Shown here in pieces: positions 6,980-18,132 of a DNA stretch of 64,000 nucleotides; within the stretch, counting starts at the first letter, position 1; each line of letters starts with the position of its first letter. The position numbers and the translations under genes were made by a program. Under the pieces are notes generated by a model. The model saw nothing but the letters and a program-made list of their open reading frames with translations, did no database searches and was not told the DNA's origin. This stretch comes from Deltaproteobacteria bacterium (lineage in GTDB: Bacteria; Myxococcota_A; Polyangia; Polyangiales; Ga0077539): NCBI GenBank assembly GCA_016704445.1, contig JADJAE010000064.1, forward strand, positions 4,041-68,040. Direction: 5' to 3'.

Positions 6980-8398
6980 TCACCAGGGTACGTGCACCGC
7001 CGGCGTCGGCGGCGCGCAGCCCGCTCGCTCCAGCCCGTAGGCCGCCGCCAGCAGCGTCGCCTCGTCCCACGGCTTCGCCATCAGCTGCAGCCCGACGGGC
7101 AGCCGCGCCCCCTGCACGCCCACCGGCGCCGTCAGCGCCGGGAGCCCGGTGAGGTTACCCAGGAAGGTAAACCTCACCAGGTCGTTGGTGACCGCCTGGT
7201 CGGCCTCGCCCGCTCGCTCGGCGCGGTGTCGCACCCTCGGCGCGGCGATGGCCACGGTGGGCGTCGCGTAGAGGTCCACCTCGCCCAGCAGGGCGGCGAG
7301 CTGCAGCCGCAGCCGCCGTCGGAGGATCTGCGCCTTCTGGTGATCCGCCGCGGAGATCTGCTTCCCGATGGCGAGCGTGAGCCGCACGTCGAGGGCCATC
7401 TTGTCGCGGTGCTTGCGGTACTCCTCGGCGTGCCCGCGCGCCGACTCGGTCACCATCGTCACGAAGCCGATGGCGCCCGCGTGCCGCCCCAGCGGGAGCG
7501 ACACGTCGCGCAGCACGGCGCCCTGCTTCTCCAGCGTGCGCAGCGCCTCCCGGCAGGTGAAGGCGATGGTCGGGTCGGCGTCGGCCCACTCGTCGGGATC
7601 GACCCCGATGCGAAGGCCCTTCAGGTCGCGAGAGCGGGCGTTGTCGAGGGCGGCGAGGTCGAGCGGAGGCGAGCCCTGGCTCACCGGGCACCTCCCGTCG
7701 TGCCCCGCGGTCACCCTCAAGAACTTCTCCATCGCCTCGACCGAGCGGGCGATGGGACCGAGGTGCCCGACGCTCCCGTCGAGGTTGCCGTCGCCGGTGT
7801 TGGGGATGCGACCGAAGGTGGGCTTGAGCCCCCACACGCCGCAGAGGGAGGCCGGGATGCGCACCGATCCGCCCCCGTCGGAGGCCACCGCGACGGGCAC
7901 CGCGCCGAGCGCCACGGCCACCGCGCTGCCCGAGGACGACCCTCCGGGGGCGCAGTTGGGGTCGTGCGGGTTGCGAGGGGTGCGGGTCTCGTGGGGGGAG
8001 ATGCCCGTCGCCCCGAGGCCGAGCTCGTGCTGCACGCTCTTGCCGACGATTACCGCCCCGGCGTCCCGCAGCCGGGCGACCGCGGTCGCGTCGCGCGCGG
8101 CCGGCACCGCCGGGAGATAGACGGTGCCCGATCGGGTCGGGAGCCCCGCGACGTCCACCTCGTCTTTTACCACCATGGGTATGCCGTCGAAGTCCCCGAG
8201 GGCCTGGCCGGAGGCGTAGCGCGCTGTGGCGGCGTCCGCGGCGCGGCGGGCCTGGTCGTCGTTGTAGTCGCGCACCGCGGCGTGGGCGGGGGTGCGGGCG
8301 GCGGCGTCGCGCAGCGCGGAGAGCACCCGGTCGAGGTGCTCCCGGGGCGTGAGCTCGCGGCGGGTGAAGAGCCCGTGGAGCGCGTCGAGGGTGATCAC
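6980..8398 (-). CDS. Amidase-signature family amidase
   Basis: Hydrolyses an amide bond through the Ser-cisSer-Lys triad of the amidase-signature family. It has 472 residues. The catalytic Lys is in VVKDEVD (residue 78), the cis-Ser in PGGSSSGSAVAVA (about 154-155), and the nucleophile Ser in SDGGGSVRIPAS (about 178). PNTGDGNLDGSVGHLGPIARS is typical of the family. It is not flanked by gatC or gatB and its C-terminal part is short, so a general amidase is more likely than the GatA subunit of tRNA amidotransferase. The GTG start overlaps the stop of a 65-residue upstream ORF (GTGA). Substrate unknown. Confidence 0.82.
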   Translation of the reverse strand: MITLDALHGLFTRRELTPREHLDRVLSALRDAAARTPAHAAVRDYNDDQARRAADAATARYASGQALGDFDGIPMVVKDEVDVAGLPTRSGTVYLPAVPAARDATAVARLRDAGAVIVGKSVQHELGLGATGISPHETRTPRNPHDPNCAPGGSSSGSAVAVALGAVPVAVASDGGGSVRIPASLCGVWGLKPTFGRIPNTGDGNLDGSVGHLGPIARSVEAMEKFLRVTAGHDGRCPVSQGSPPLDLAALDNARSRDLKGLRIGVDPDEWADADPTIAFTCREALRTLEKQGAVLRDVSLPLGRHAGAIGFVTMVTESARGHAEEYRKHRDKMALDVRLTLAIGKQISAADHQKAQILRRRLRLQLAALLGEVDLYATPTVAIAAPRVRHRAERAGEADQAVTNDLVRFTFLGNLTGLPALTAPVGVQGARLPVGLQLMAKPWDEATLLAAAYGLERAGCAPPTPAVHVPW

Positions 8399-8592
8399 TT
8401 GGAGAGCTCCTCCGGGCCGATGGGGCGCTCGCTCAGGCTGGGGTGGTCCCCCGGCTCCAGCGGGAGCCCGAGGGCCCGGGTGATGCCCGACTCGGCGTAC
8501 ATCATGTGCAGTACTGCGCGGGCGGTCAGCGGGGATTCAGCAGCGCGGACGAGCGCGCGGAGGGTACGGTCGTCGAGGGGGGGGCTCTGCAT
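8395..8592 (-). CDS. Small hypothetical protein coupled to the amidase
   Basis: A 65-residue protein I do not recognise. It is neutral to acidic, has no signal peptide, membrane segment or Cys pair, and contains a short helical-looking stretch (LRALVRAAESPLTARAVLHMMY). Its stop overlaps the GTG start of the amidase gene, and a TATCGT hexamer sits 8 nt upstream of its ATG, so it is probably the first gene of a two-gene leaderless transcript. It does not look like GatC. The coding call rests on position, promoter and translational coupling rather than homology. Confidence 0.55.
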   Translation of the reverse strand: MQSPPLDDRTLRALVRAAESPLTARAVLHMMYAESGITRALGLPLEPGDHPSLSERPIGPEELSK

Positions 8593-8600
8593 GGCCGCGC

Positions 8601-8606
8601 ACGATA
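8601..8606 (-). promoter_or_regulatory. -10 hexamer (TATCGT) for the small ORF/amidase pair
   Basis: Read on the minus strand, TATCGT is followed by GCGCGGCC and then ATG. Spacing is 8 nt and there is no ribosome-binding site, which suggests a leaderless transcript. Confidence 0.45.
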
Positions 8607-8693
8607 CGGACCGTGGACCCGGCTGGGAAGACCGCCGTCATTCGGAGCAGAAGAGGGGTTCGCGGCGGGGGGGAGGTCGGGCAAGATGCCCTC

Positions 8694-11632
<2,939 letters not shown>

Positions 11633-11669
11633 TTTCGAGGCCCATAGAGGTACGAGGAGACCCGGCGGA

Positions 11670-11685
11670 GGGGGCATCGGCCCCC
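11670..11685 (+). terminator. GC stem-loop between lipoprotein and acyl-CoA synthetase genes
   Basis: GGGGGC, a 4-nt loop ATCG, and GCCCCC form a tight hairpin 38 nt after the lipoprotein stop. There is no T tract. It may separate the two transcription units. Confidence 0.35.
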
Positions 11686-11753
11686 CCTTCCGCTGGGGCG
11701 GTGGTTTGCACTAGGGTCGCGCGGGATTTCTGGTTCGCTGGAGGGTTCAGTCC

Positions 11754-13562
11754 ATGTCGAAGTTCGATACGTTGGTGGAGATCTTCTCGGAGAGCACCAA
11801 GCGCTACGCGCAGTCGCCGTTGTTCGGTGAGAAGCGCGACGGCGAGTGGCAGTGGATGACCTACGGGGCCTTCAAGGAGAAGGTCGACAACCTCCGCGGG
11901 GGCCTCGCGGGCCTCGGGGTGAAGTCCGGCGACCGGGTCGCGGTGATCTCCAACAACCGCGCGGAGTGGGCCATCGGCGCCTACGCGACGTACACCCTCG
12001 GCGCGGCCTACGTGCCCATGTACGAGTCGCAGCACGACGCCGAGTGGGCGTACATCCTCAACGACTGCGGCGCCGAGGTGTGCTTCGTCCCGAGCGAGAA
12101 GATCAAAGACCGGGTGCTCAAGGTGCGCGGCGACTGCCCGGCGCTCCAGCACGTGGTCACCTTCACGGGCAGCGAGACCGAGAGCGACACCATGGCCGCG
12201 CTGCTGCGCCGCGGCGCCGAGACGCCCGCGCCGCTGGTGAAGCCCGACAAGAGCGACCTCGCGGGGCTCATCTACACCTCCGGCACGACGGGCAAGCCCA
12301 AGGGCGTGAAGCTCTCGCACTCCAACATGGCCAACAACGTGAGCGCCATGCACGAGATGCTCGCCATCGGGCCGGGCGATCGGTCGCTGTCGTTCCTGCC
12401 GTGGGCGCACTCCTTCGGGCAGGTGGTCGAGCTCCACGGGCTCTTCTCCATGGGCGCCTCGCTGGCCATCGCGGAGAGCGTCGAGAAGCTCCTCGCGAAC
12501 ATGGCGGAGATCGCCCCGTCGCTGGTGTTCTCCGTGCCGCGCGTCTTCAACAAGCTCTACGCGGGGCTCAACAAGAAGATGGAGGCGATGCCTCCGATGC
12601 GCCGCAAGCTGCTCGTCGCGGCGATGGCCAACGCCTCCGAGCGGCGCGCGCTCCATGACAACGGCAAGAGCTCGGCCTTCGTCGAGCTCAAGCACAAGCT
12701 CTTCGACAAGGTGGTGCTCTCCAAGGTGCGCGGCACCTTCTTCGGCCCCAACCTGAAGTACGCGTTCTCCGGCGGCGCGGCGATCTCCCGCGAGGTGGCC
12801 GAGTTCATCGACAACATCGGGGTGACCGTCTACGAGGGCTACGGCCTCACCGAGACCTCGCCCATCGCGACCTGCAACTCCCCGAAGGGGCGGCGCATCG
12901 GCAGCGTGGGCAAGCCCATCCCGGGCACGCGGGTGAGCATCGACAAGGAGGCCGCGAGCGACCCGCTGCACGGCGAGGTCATCTGCTACGGCCACAACGT
13001 GATGCAGGGCTATTACAACCTGCCCGAGGAGAACGAGAAGGTCTTCACCCCGGACGGCGGCTTCCGCACCGGGGACATGGGCTACGTCGACGCCGACGGC
13101 TTCCTCTTCATCACCGGGCGCATCAAGGAGCAGTACAAGCTGGAGAACGGCAAGTACGTGGTCCCGGTGCCGATCGAGGAGGCCATCAAGCTGTCGCCGT
13201 GGGTGCTCAACGTGATGGTCCACGGGGCCAACCGCCCGTACAACGTCGCGATCATCGTGCCCGACGTGGAGAAGCTGAAGGCCTGGGCGACGGAGAAGGG
13301 CATCCCCACCGATCCGCTGCCCGCGCTGCTGCAGCACCCCGAGGTGATGGCCTTCTTCCGAGACGAGATCGGCAAGCACACCCACGAGATCAAGGGCTAT
13401 GAGCGAGTGAGAAACTTCGCGCTGGTGGCCGAGGACTTCTCCATCGACAACGACCTGCTCACCCCGAAGATGTCGCTCAAGCGCCGCAACGTGGTGAACC
13501 GCTACGAGTCGACCATCAACACCCTCTACGAGGGCGCCTCTCCGGTCACCGCGGGCGACTGA
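11754..13562 (+). CDS. Long-chain fatty-acid-CoA ligase (AMP-forming)
   Basis: Activates fatty acids to acyl-CoA through an acyl-adenylate. The 602 residues match the eukaryote-like long-chain synthetase (FAA/ACSBG) group found in myxobacteria. The AMP-binding P-loop is IYTSGTTGKPKG near residue 173, followed by SFLPWAHSFGQ, VYEGYGLTETSP near 360, GFRTGDMGY near 437, and the hinge region ITGRIKEQYKLENGKYVVP. It is too long and of the wrong subtype to be the MenE ligase missing from the men cluster. ATG 11754 is directly followed by conserved sequence. The gene converges with the receiver-domain gene, 26 bp between stops. Confidence 0.9.
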   Translation: MSKFDTLVEIFSESTKRYAQSPLFGEKRDGEWQWMTYGAFKEKVDNLRGGLAGLGVKSGDRVAVISNNRAEWAIGAYATYTLGAAYVPMYESQHDAEWAYILNDCGAEVCFVPSEKIKDRVLKVRGDCPALQHVVTFTGSETESDTMAALLRRGAETPAPLVKPDKSDLAGLIYTSGTTGKPKGVKLSHSNMANNVSAMHEMLAIGPGDRSLSFLPWAHSFGQVVELHGLFSMGASLAIAESVEKLLANMAEIAPSLVFSVPRVFNKLYAGLNKKMEAMPPMRRKLLVAAMANASERRALHDNGKSSAFVELKHKLFDKVVLSKVRGTFFGPNLKYAFSGGAAISREVAEFIDNIGVTVYEGYGLTETSPIATCNSPKGRRIGSVGKPIPGTRVSIDKEAASDPLHGEVICYGHNVMQGYYNLPEENEKVFTPDGGFRTGDMGYVDADGFLFITGRIKEQYKLENGKYVVPVPIEEAIKLSPWVLNVMVHGANRPYNVAIIVPDVEKLKAWATEKGIPTDPLPALLQHPEVMAFFRDEIGKHTHEIKGYERVRNFALVAEDFSIDNDLLTPKMSLKRRNVVNRYESTINTLYEGASPVTAGD

Positions 13563-13588
13563 GCCCTCGCTCCCCCCGATCTCCCTCC

Positions 13589-14791
13589 CTACGACCCCAG
13601 CAGCACCCGGAGCATCGAGACCAGCAGCTCTGGCTCGACCGGCTTGACCAGGCAGTCCGCGGCGCCCGCGGCGAGGCAGCTCTCCCGCTCGCCCGTCGTC
13701 GCCGTGAGCGCCACCACCGGAACCCCCGCCAGGTCTCCCCGCGCCCTGATCGTCCGGGTCGCCTCGTAGCCTTCCTGCTCCGGCCGGGTGACGTCCATGA
13801 ACACCAGGTCGACGTCGCCCCGCTCGTCGAGGCGGTCGAGCGCCTCGCGGCCGCTCCTCGCGCAGGTCACCTTCACGCCGTAGCGCTCCAGCAGGCCGGT
13901 GAGGGCGAAGACGTCGTGGATGTCGTCGTCCACCAGCAGCACCTCGCGGCCGCCTAGCGTGGGGGCGCTCTCCAGCGAGCGCAGGAGCGTCTCTCGCTGC
14001 GCCGGAGGGAGCGAGGCGTGCGCCCGGTGGAGGAGCAGGGTGCTCTCGTCCAGCAGTCGCTCGGGGGTGCGCGCGGGCCTCAGCACCTGCGAGCGCCCGA
14101 GGCGCGAGAGCCTCGCCTCGTCCTCCGCGGGGAGCGCGTCGAGGGCGTAGGCGACCGCCGGGACGCGCCGCAGCTCGGGGCGCTGGGAGAGCGCCTCCAG
14201 CAGGTCGAGCCCCCCGCCACCGGCCTGGTCGAGGCCCACGATCATGGCGTCGTAGCGGCCCCTCGCGATCGCCTCCAGCGCCTCTCGCCCCGCCACCGCG
14301 GTGACCTCCACGCCGTCGCCCCCGACCACGGCGACGATGTCCTCCCGGCGGCCGCCGTCGTCCTCGACCACCAGCAGGAGTCGCATGCTGCGCTCGACCA
14401 GCGAGGCCGCGTCGTCGAGCGCCCGGGCGAGCGCGTCGTCGGCCACGGGCCTCGCGAGGAAGCCCAGGGCGCCGCTCGCCAGCGCGTGGTGGCCCTGCGC
14501 CTCGGCGCCGACCAGGTGCACCGGAACATGACGACTGCGAGGGTCGTGCTTCAGCCGATCGAGCAGCACCCACGGCTCGGCGTCGGGCACCGCAAGGTCG
14601 AGCACGACGGCGTCGGGATGAAGCTCATGGACGAGCGCGAGGCACCGGGCTCCTGGGGCGGAGACGACACGGTAGCCCCGGGGCTGGGCGATGTGGGTGA
14701 GTGCCCGGGAGAGGGCCTCGTCGTCCGAGACGAGCAGCAGCGCGTGCGTCGGGTGAGCGGCGGGCTCGGTCGGGGAGGCGTGGGCTGGCAT
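13589..14791 (-). CDS. Triple receiver-domain response regulator without output domain
   Basis: A 400-residue protein of three CheY-like domains and nothing else. REC3 (residues ~285-400) is intact: LLVDDD, the acceptor Asp in VFMDVTRPEQEGYEAT, ALTA, and Lys in CLVKPV. REC2 (~150-275) keeps VVEDD, but the acceptor position reads MIVGLDQ where a functional domain has VLDL, and the conserved Lys region reads VLRPART. REC1 (~20-140) has LLVSDDE and VVLDLAVPD but Arg (LARPV) in place of Lys. The REC2-REC3 linker (RLLDESTLLLHR, then DIHDVFALTGLLERYG) matches the tandem-receiver C-terminus of large hybrid histidine kinases, so this looks like such a module detached from its kinase. ATG 14791 chosen because upstream sequence is not conserved-looking. 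Confidence 0.82.
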   Translation of the reverse strand: MPAHASPTEPAAHPTHALLLVSDDEALSRALTHIAQPRGYRVVSAPGARCLALVHELHPDAVVLDLAVPDAEPWVLLDRLKHDPRSRHVPVHLVGAEAQGHHALASGALGFLARPVADDALARALDDAASLVERSMRLLLVVEDDGGRREDIVAVVGGDGVEVTAVAGREALEAIARGRYDAMIVGLDQAGGGGLDLLEALSQRPELRRVPAVAYALDALPAEDEARLSRLGRSQVLRPARTPERLLDESTLLLHRAHASLPPAQRETLLRSLESAPTLGGREVLLVDDDIHDVFALTGLLERYGVKVTCARSGREALDRLDERGDVDLVFMDVTRPEQEGYEATRTIRARGDLAGVPVVALTATTGERESCLAAGAADCLVKPVEPELLVSMLRVLLGS

Positions 14792-14890
14792 CGCGTGGTG
14801 GTCCTTCGAGCAAGCTACAGCCGGGCCTGCCCGTCGCCATCCCCCTGTCGCGCAGCGGGGCGCTTGCGGGTCCATGCCCCCGGGCGGTAG

Positions 14891-15685
14891 ATGCCTGCCA
14901 TCGTGCTGCTCGGCCAACGGATCGCCGTGGTGATTCCTGCCTTCAATACCGGGGCGCGTGTGCGCCGGGTGGTGGACACCCTGCCGCCCTTCGTCGACCT
15001 CGCGGTGGTGATCGACGACGCCAGCACCGACGACACCGCGGAGGTGCTCGCCGCGATGGCCGGCCCCGCCGTGGTGGTGCTGCGCCACGAGGAGAACCGC
15101 GGCGTCGGAGGGGCGCTCGCCACGGGCTACCGCGAGGCGCTGGCCCGAGGGGCCGAGCTGGTGGCCGTGATGGCGGGCGACGCGCAGATGGACCCGTCGG
15201 ACCTCGCGGCCCTGGCCGCGCCGGTGGCCGAAGGGAGGGCGGACTACGCCAAGGGCAACCGGCTGCGCCACGTTGACTGCGTCAGGGTGATGCCCGGGGT
15301 GCGCTACGCGGGCAACCGGGTGCTGTCCTGGCTCACGCGCCTCGCGACGGGGCTGCCGGGCGTCGGGGACTCGCAGTGCGGGTACACGGTGATCTCCGCG
15401 AGGGCGCTGAGGGCGCTCGACCTCGACGGGCTATGGCGGCGCTACGGCTACCCAAACCACCTGCTGGGCGCGCTGGCGCTGCAGCGGCGGAGGGTGGTCG
15501 ACGTGGTGGTGCGGCCCGTCTACGCGGGCGAGACCAGCGGCGTGCGGTGGCGCGACGCGCTGGTGGTGATCCCGCGCATCCTGCTGGCGGTGGCGCTGGC
15601 GAGGCACGTGGGGCGCGCGAGGGTGTCGTGGCTGGGGCTGCCTGGCTCGGCGGCCCTGGAGCGCGGAGGGGAACTCGATGGCTGA
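14891..15685 (+). CDS. Family 2 glycosyltransferase
   Basis: A 264-residue GT2 (GT-A fold) transferase of the polyprenyl-phosphate-glycosyltransferase type. It shows VVIPAFNTGARV, VIDDASTDDTAEV, HEENRGVGGALATGYREAL and MAGDAQMDPSDL (the DxD-like metal site) followed by GNRL and SQCGYTVISARAL, the usual order in DPM1-like enzymes. No strong transmembrane helices are apparent apart from a moderately hydrophobic ALVVIPRILLAVAL near the C-terminus. The stop lies 8 bp inside the following bactofilin gene, so the two are co-translated. A role in envelope polysaccharide or lipid-linked sugar synthesis is inferred; donor and acceptor are unknown. Confidence 0.85.
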   Translation: MPAIVLLGQRIAVVIPAFNTGARVRRVVDTLPPFVDLAVVIDDASTDDTAEVLAAMAGPAVVVLRHEENRGVGGALATGYREALARGAELVAVMAGDAQMDPSDLAALAAPVAEGRADYAKGNRLRHVDCVRVMPGVRYAGNRVLSWLTRLATGLPGVGDSQCGYTVISARALRALDLDGLWRRYGYPNHLLGALALQRRRVVDVVVRPVYAGETSGVRWRDALVVIPRILLAVALARHVGRARVSWLGLPGSAALERGGELDG

Positions 15686-16073
15686 AGACGAGGAGACGGG
15701 CGGGGCGGAGCTGAGCGCGAGGGCGATCGCGGCGTCGACGGGGGAGCTCAACGCGCTGCTCGGGCGGGGCACGCGCTTCGAGGGCAAGCTGACCTTCGAG
15801 GGGAGGGTGCGCATCGACGGGCACTTCGTCGGGGAGGTGTTCAGCGAAGGGGTGCTGGTGGTGGGCGAGGAGGCGGAGCTCACGGTCACCGCCCTCGACG
15901 TGGGTACCCTCATCGTCCGCGGAGGGACCATCCGCGGAGACATTACCGCGCGCGTAACCGTGGAAGTGTACGCCCCGTCGACGGTCCTCGGGAACATCTC
16001 CTCGCCGGAAGTTTTCATCGACAAGGGCGTGCGCTTCGAGGGCGGGGTAAAGATGCCTACGCCCGATCATTGA
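15678..16073 (+). CDS. Bactofilin (polymer-forming cytoskeletal protein)
   Basis: A 131-residue bactofilin (DUF583). These proteins self-assemble into filaments near the membrane through a right-handed beta-helix and help place cell-envelope or chromosome-segregation machinery. The core runs from about residue 25 to 125 with the characteristic pattern NALLGRGTRFEGKL, VRIDGHFVGEV, GVLVVGEEAEL, GTIRGDITA, VLGNISSPEVFIDKG and ends VRFEGGVKM. The N-terminus is short and acidic. ATG 15678 overlaps the glycosyltransferase stop by 8 bp. Myxobacteria carry several bactofilins (BacM, BacN-P); which one this corresponds to cannot be decided here. Confidence 0.92.
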   Translation: MAEDEETGGAELSARAIAASTGELNALLGRGTRFEGKLTFEGRVRIDGHFVGEVFSEGVLVVGEEAELTVTALDVGTLIVRGGTIRGDITARVTVEVYAPSTVLGNISSPEVFIDKGVRFEGGVKMPTPDH

Positions 16074-16108
16074 ATCCCGCACCCCGTTACCCCCGTCAGG
16101 AGCTGCCG

Positions 16109-16843
16109 ATGAAGCCCCTTGCCCCCAAGCACTCCGCAGGTCTCCTCGTCAGCCTGTCGCTGTCCCTGGGCTCGGCCTTCCCGGGCGCCGCGATGGCGCA
16201 GACGCCTCCCTCCACCGCGACGGCAGGCGACGCGGCCGTGGCCCAGCCCCCCCCAGCCGCTGCCGCAGCCGCAGCCACCCCTCCGGCGGCACCCGCGGCC
16301 CCCGACGTGGTGACGAGCTCCGAGGAGGTCCCGGGGATCACCGTGCGCCGCGGTCGCTCGGAGACCATCATCGACGCGCCCTTCGAGGTCGTGGCCCGAG
16401 CGGTCACCGACTTCCCGACCTACGACACCTTCATGCCGCACGTGCGCGACGTGCGCGTGGTGCGCCGCAACCGCGCCGACACGGACGTCTACATGCAGGT
16501 TCCGCTGCGGGGCTCGCTCGGGGTGATGTGGGCGCTGGTGCGGGTGAACGTGCGCCGCACCCCCGGGCGCCTCGAGCTGGTGGGCCGCGCCGTCGACGGC
16601 AACATGGAGCGCTTCGAGAGCACCACCACCCTGGAGCGCATCCCGGGCCCCACCCCTCGCACCCGGATGAGCTTCACCCTCCTGGCGCTCCCCCGACTGC
16701 CGTTTCCCTCCTCGGTGTTCTCCCGGGAGATGATCAACGCCGCCGGCACCGTCGCCAACAACCTCCGCGCCCGCATCGCCCGCGCCGAGGCCGCCCGCAC
16801 CCAGGCCGCCGCCAGCCCGGGCATTGTCCGGACCGGCGGCTGA
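16109..16843 (+). CDS. Secreted SRPBCC (START-like) protein
   Basis: A 244-residue exported protein with a helix-grip lipid- or ligand-binding fold. ATG 16109 has AGGAG 8 nt upstream and opens a good signal peptide (MKPLAPKHSAGLLVSLSLSLGS..., cleavage likely after AMA). A Pro/Ala-rich linker follows to about residue 65, then the SRPBCC domain: SETIIDAPFEVVARAVTDFPTYDTFMPHVRDVRVV, LVGRAVDGNMERFESTTTLE, and a C-terminal helix INAAGTVANNLRARI. Related periplasmic cyclase/dehydrase-like proteins have no settled function. An upstream TTG at 16070 would put extra residues before the signal peptide and is unlikely. Precedes the ATP synthase cluster but is separated by a promoter. Confidence 0.75.
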   Translation: MKPLAPKHSAGLLVSLSLSLGSAFPGAAMAQTPPSTATAGDAAVAQPPPAAAAAAATPPAAPAAPDVVTSSEEVPGITVRRGRSETIIDAPFEVVARAVTDFPTYDTFMPHVRDVRVVRRNRADTDVYMQVPLRGSLGVMWALVRVNVRRTPGRLELVGRAVDGNMERFESTTTLERIPGPTPRTRMSFTLLALPRLPFPSSVFSREMINAAGTVANNLRARIARAEAARTQAAASPGIVRTGG

Positions 16844-16863
16844 CCTTACAGCCCTCACGTGCC

Positions 16864-16893
16864 TTGACCCTCGCGAAGTTGGGGTGATAGAAG
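16864..16893 (+). promoter_or_regulatory. Probable promoter of the ATP synthase operon
   Basis: TTGACC at 16864-16869, an 18-nt spacer, then TAGAAG at 16888-16893, about 88 nt before the first ATP synthase gene. The -35 is strong for this genome. It is the only good candidate in the 138-bp gap. Confidence 0.5.
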
Positions 16894-16981
16894 CCGCGCG
16901 ACCTCCGCCACGGGGGGCTAAGCACCGCGCGTCGTTTCCCTCCATTTCCTGCGGGATCGACGGCCGTCGCAGGAGCCGCGC

Positions 16982-17455
16982 ATGCCGAACGTCCTCGCTC
17001 TGCTCGTCGCCAACGAACGTCCGCTCATCAACATCGACGTCACCCTCCTGCTCAACCTGGGCGTGTGGGTCGTTCTCTTCTTCTTCCTCCGGGCCACCCT
17101 CTGGAAGCCGATGCTGGCGCTCATCGACGCCCGCGAGGCCGGCACCGCCGGGGCCCGCGAGGAGGCCGCGCGGCTCGACACCGAGGCGAAGACCCTCAAG
17201 GGCTCCCTCGACGAGCAGCTCGCCGTCGCGCGCTCGTCCGCCTCCAAGGCCCGCGAGGCCCTCCGGGCGGAGGGCGTCCGCGCCGAGGCCGACCTGCTGG
17301 GCAAGGCCCGCGAGGAGGTCAACGCGGCCGTCGAGAAGCAGCGGGCGGACATCGCCGCGCAGCGGGTGAAGCTCCACGGAGAGGTGATGGCCCAGGTTCC
17401 GGAGCTGGCTCAGAGCATCGCAGCCAGGGTGCTGCGTCGGGAGGTGCGATCGTGA
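16982..17455 (+). CDS. atpF: F0F1 ATP synthase subunit b'
   Basis: A 157-residue peripheral-stalk subunit. One N-terminal membrane helix (LLLNLGVWVVLFFFLRATLW, about residues 20-40) is followed by KPMLALIDAREAG and a long charged Ala/Glu/Lys-rich helix to the C-terminus, the standard architecture of b subunits. It is the first of two consecutive b-type genes, as in Geobacter-like and myxobacterial operons where b and b' form a heterodimer. The stop overlaps the GTG start of the next gene (GTGA). Which of the two should be named b' is a convention; this one lacks a signal peptide. Confidence 0.85.
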   Translation: MPNVLALLVANERPLINIDVTLLLNLGVWVVLFFFLRATLWKPMLALIDAREAGTAGAREEAARLDTEAKTLKGSLDEQLAVARSSASKAREALRAEGVRAEADLLGKAREEVNAAVEKQRADIAAQRVKLHGEVMAQVPELAQSIAARVLRREVRS

Positions 17456-18132
17456 AGCGCTGGTTCGGAGTGACGCTGCTCGCAGCGGCGATGGCGATGG
17501 GCACCGCGGCCTTCGCGCAGGATCACGGCGGGGACGCGGTCCACGAGGGCGGCTTCCATATGCCCGACGGCATCAACTGGACCGGCGTCGGCGGCGAGGT
17601 CGTGCACACGGTCAACGGCCGCGAGGTGCGCTCCCCCCGCCCGCCGCCCTTCGTCGGGCCGATCATCAACTTCGCGATCCTGCTGGTGCTCGGCTACATG
17701 GCCGTGACCCGCTCGATCAACCCCTCGCTCCTGGCGCGGCGCGCGTCGGTGGAGAGCGAGATCGCCGAGGCGAAGCGCCTCCACGACGAGGCGCAGGCGA
17801 TGCACTCGGAGATGACCTCGAAGCTGGGCTCGCTCGACGCGGAGATCGCGTCGCTCAAGGCGCAGTTCACCGCCGCGGGCGAGGCCGAGCGAGACCGCAT
17901 CGTGGCCGAGGCGACGGCCCGGGTCGAGCGCATGCGCGCCGACGGCACGGCTACCATCGAGCAGGAGCTGAAGAACCTCCGCGAAGACCTCCGCCGCGAG
18001 GCGATCATCGCGGCGACGGCGGCGGCCGAGGCGACGGTGCGATCGAGCATCGGCGCGGATGACCAGCGCCGCCTGGCGGACGAGTACCTGTCGGGCCTCG
18101 AGGCCGCGGGCACGGAAGGAGCGAGGGCGTGA
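17452..18132 (+). CDS. atpF: F0F1 ATP synthase subunit b with N-terminal signal-like extension
   Basis: A 226-residue b subunit. It starts with MKRWFGVTLLAAAMAMGTAAFAQ, a predicted signal peptide, followed by a ~55-residue His/Gly/Pro-rich periplasmic stretch, then the membrane helix FVGPIINFAILLVLGYMAV near residues 68-87, and a long amphipathic helix. The signal peptide before a b subunit is known from other Deltaproteobacteria-type operons and makes this protein longer than E. coli b (156). The GTG start overlaps the upstream stop and its own stop overlaps atpH (GTGA), so three genes are coupled. The second b-type subunit, together with 16982-17455, is expected to form the peripheral stalk. 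Confidence 0.87.
   Translation: MKRWFGVTLLAAAMAMGTAAFAQDHGGDAVHEGGFHMPDGINWTGVGGEVVHTVNGREVRSPRPPPFVGPIINFAILLVLGYMAVTRSINPSLLARRASVESEIAEAKRLHDEAQAMHSEMTSKLGSLDAEIASLKAQFTAAGEAERDRIVAEATARVERMRADGTATIEQELKNLREDLRREAIIAATAAAEATVRSSIGADDQRRLADEYLSGLEAAGTEGARA

Noticed and set aside
6980..8592. A gatCA pair for tRNA-dependent amidotransferase
   Set aside because: The 65-residue ORF does not resemble GatC, there is no gatB, and the amidase C-terminal half differs from GatA.
11754..13562. MenE (o-succinylbenzoate-CoA ligase)
   Set aside because: Although the men genes are near, length (602 aa) and motifs are those of the long-chain acyl-CoA synthetase group.
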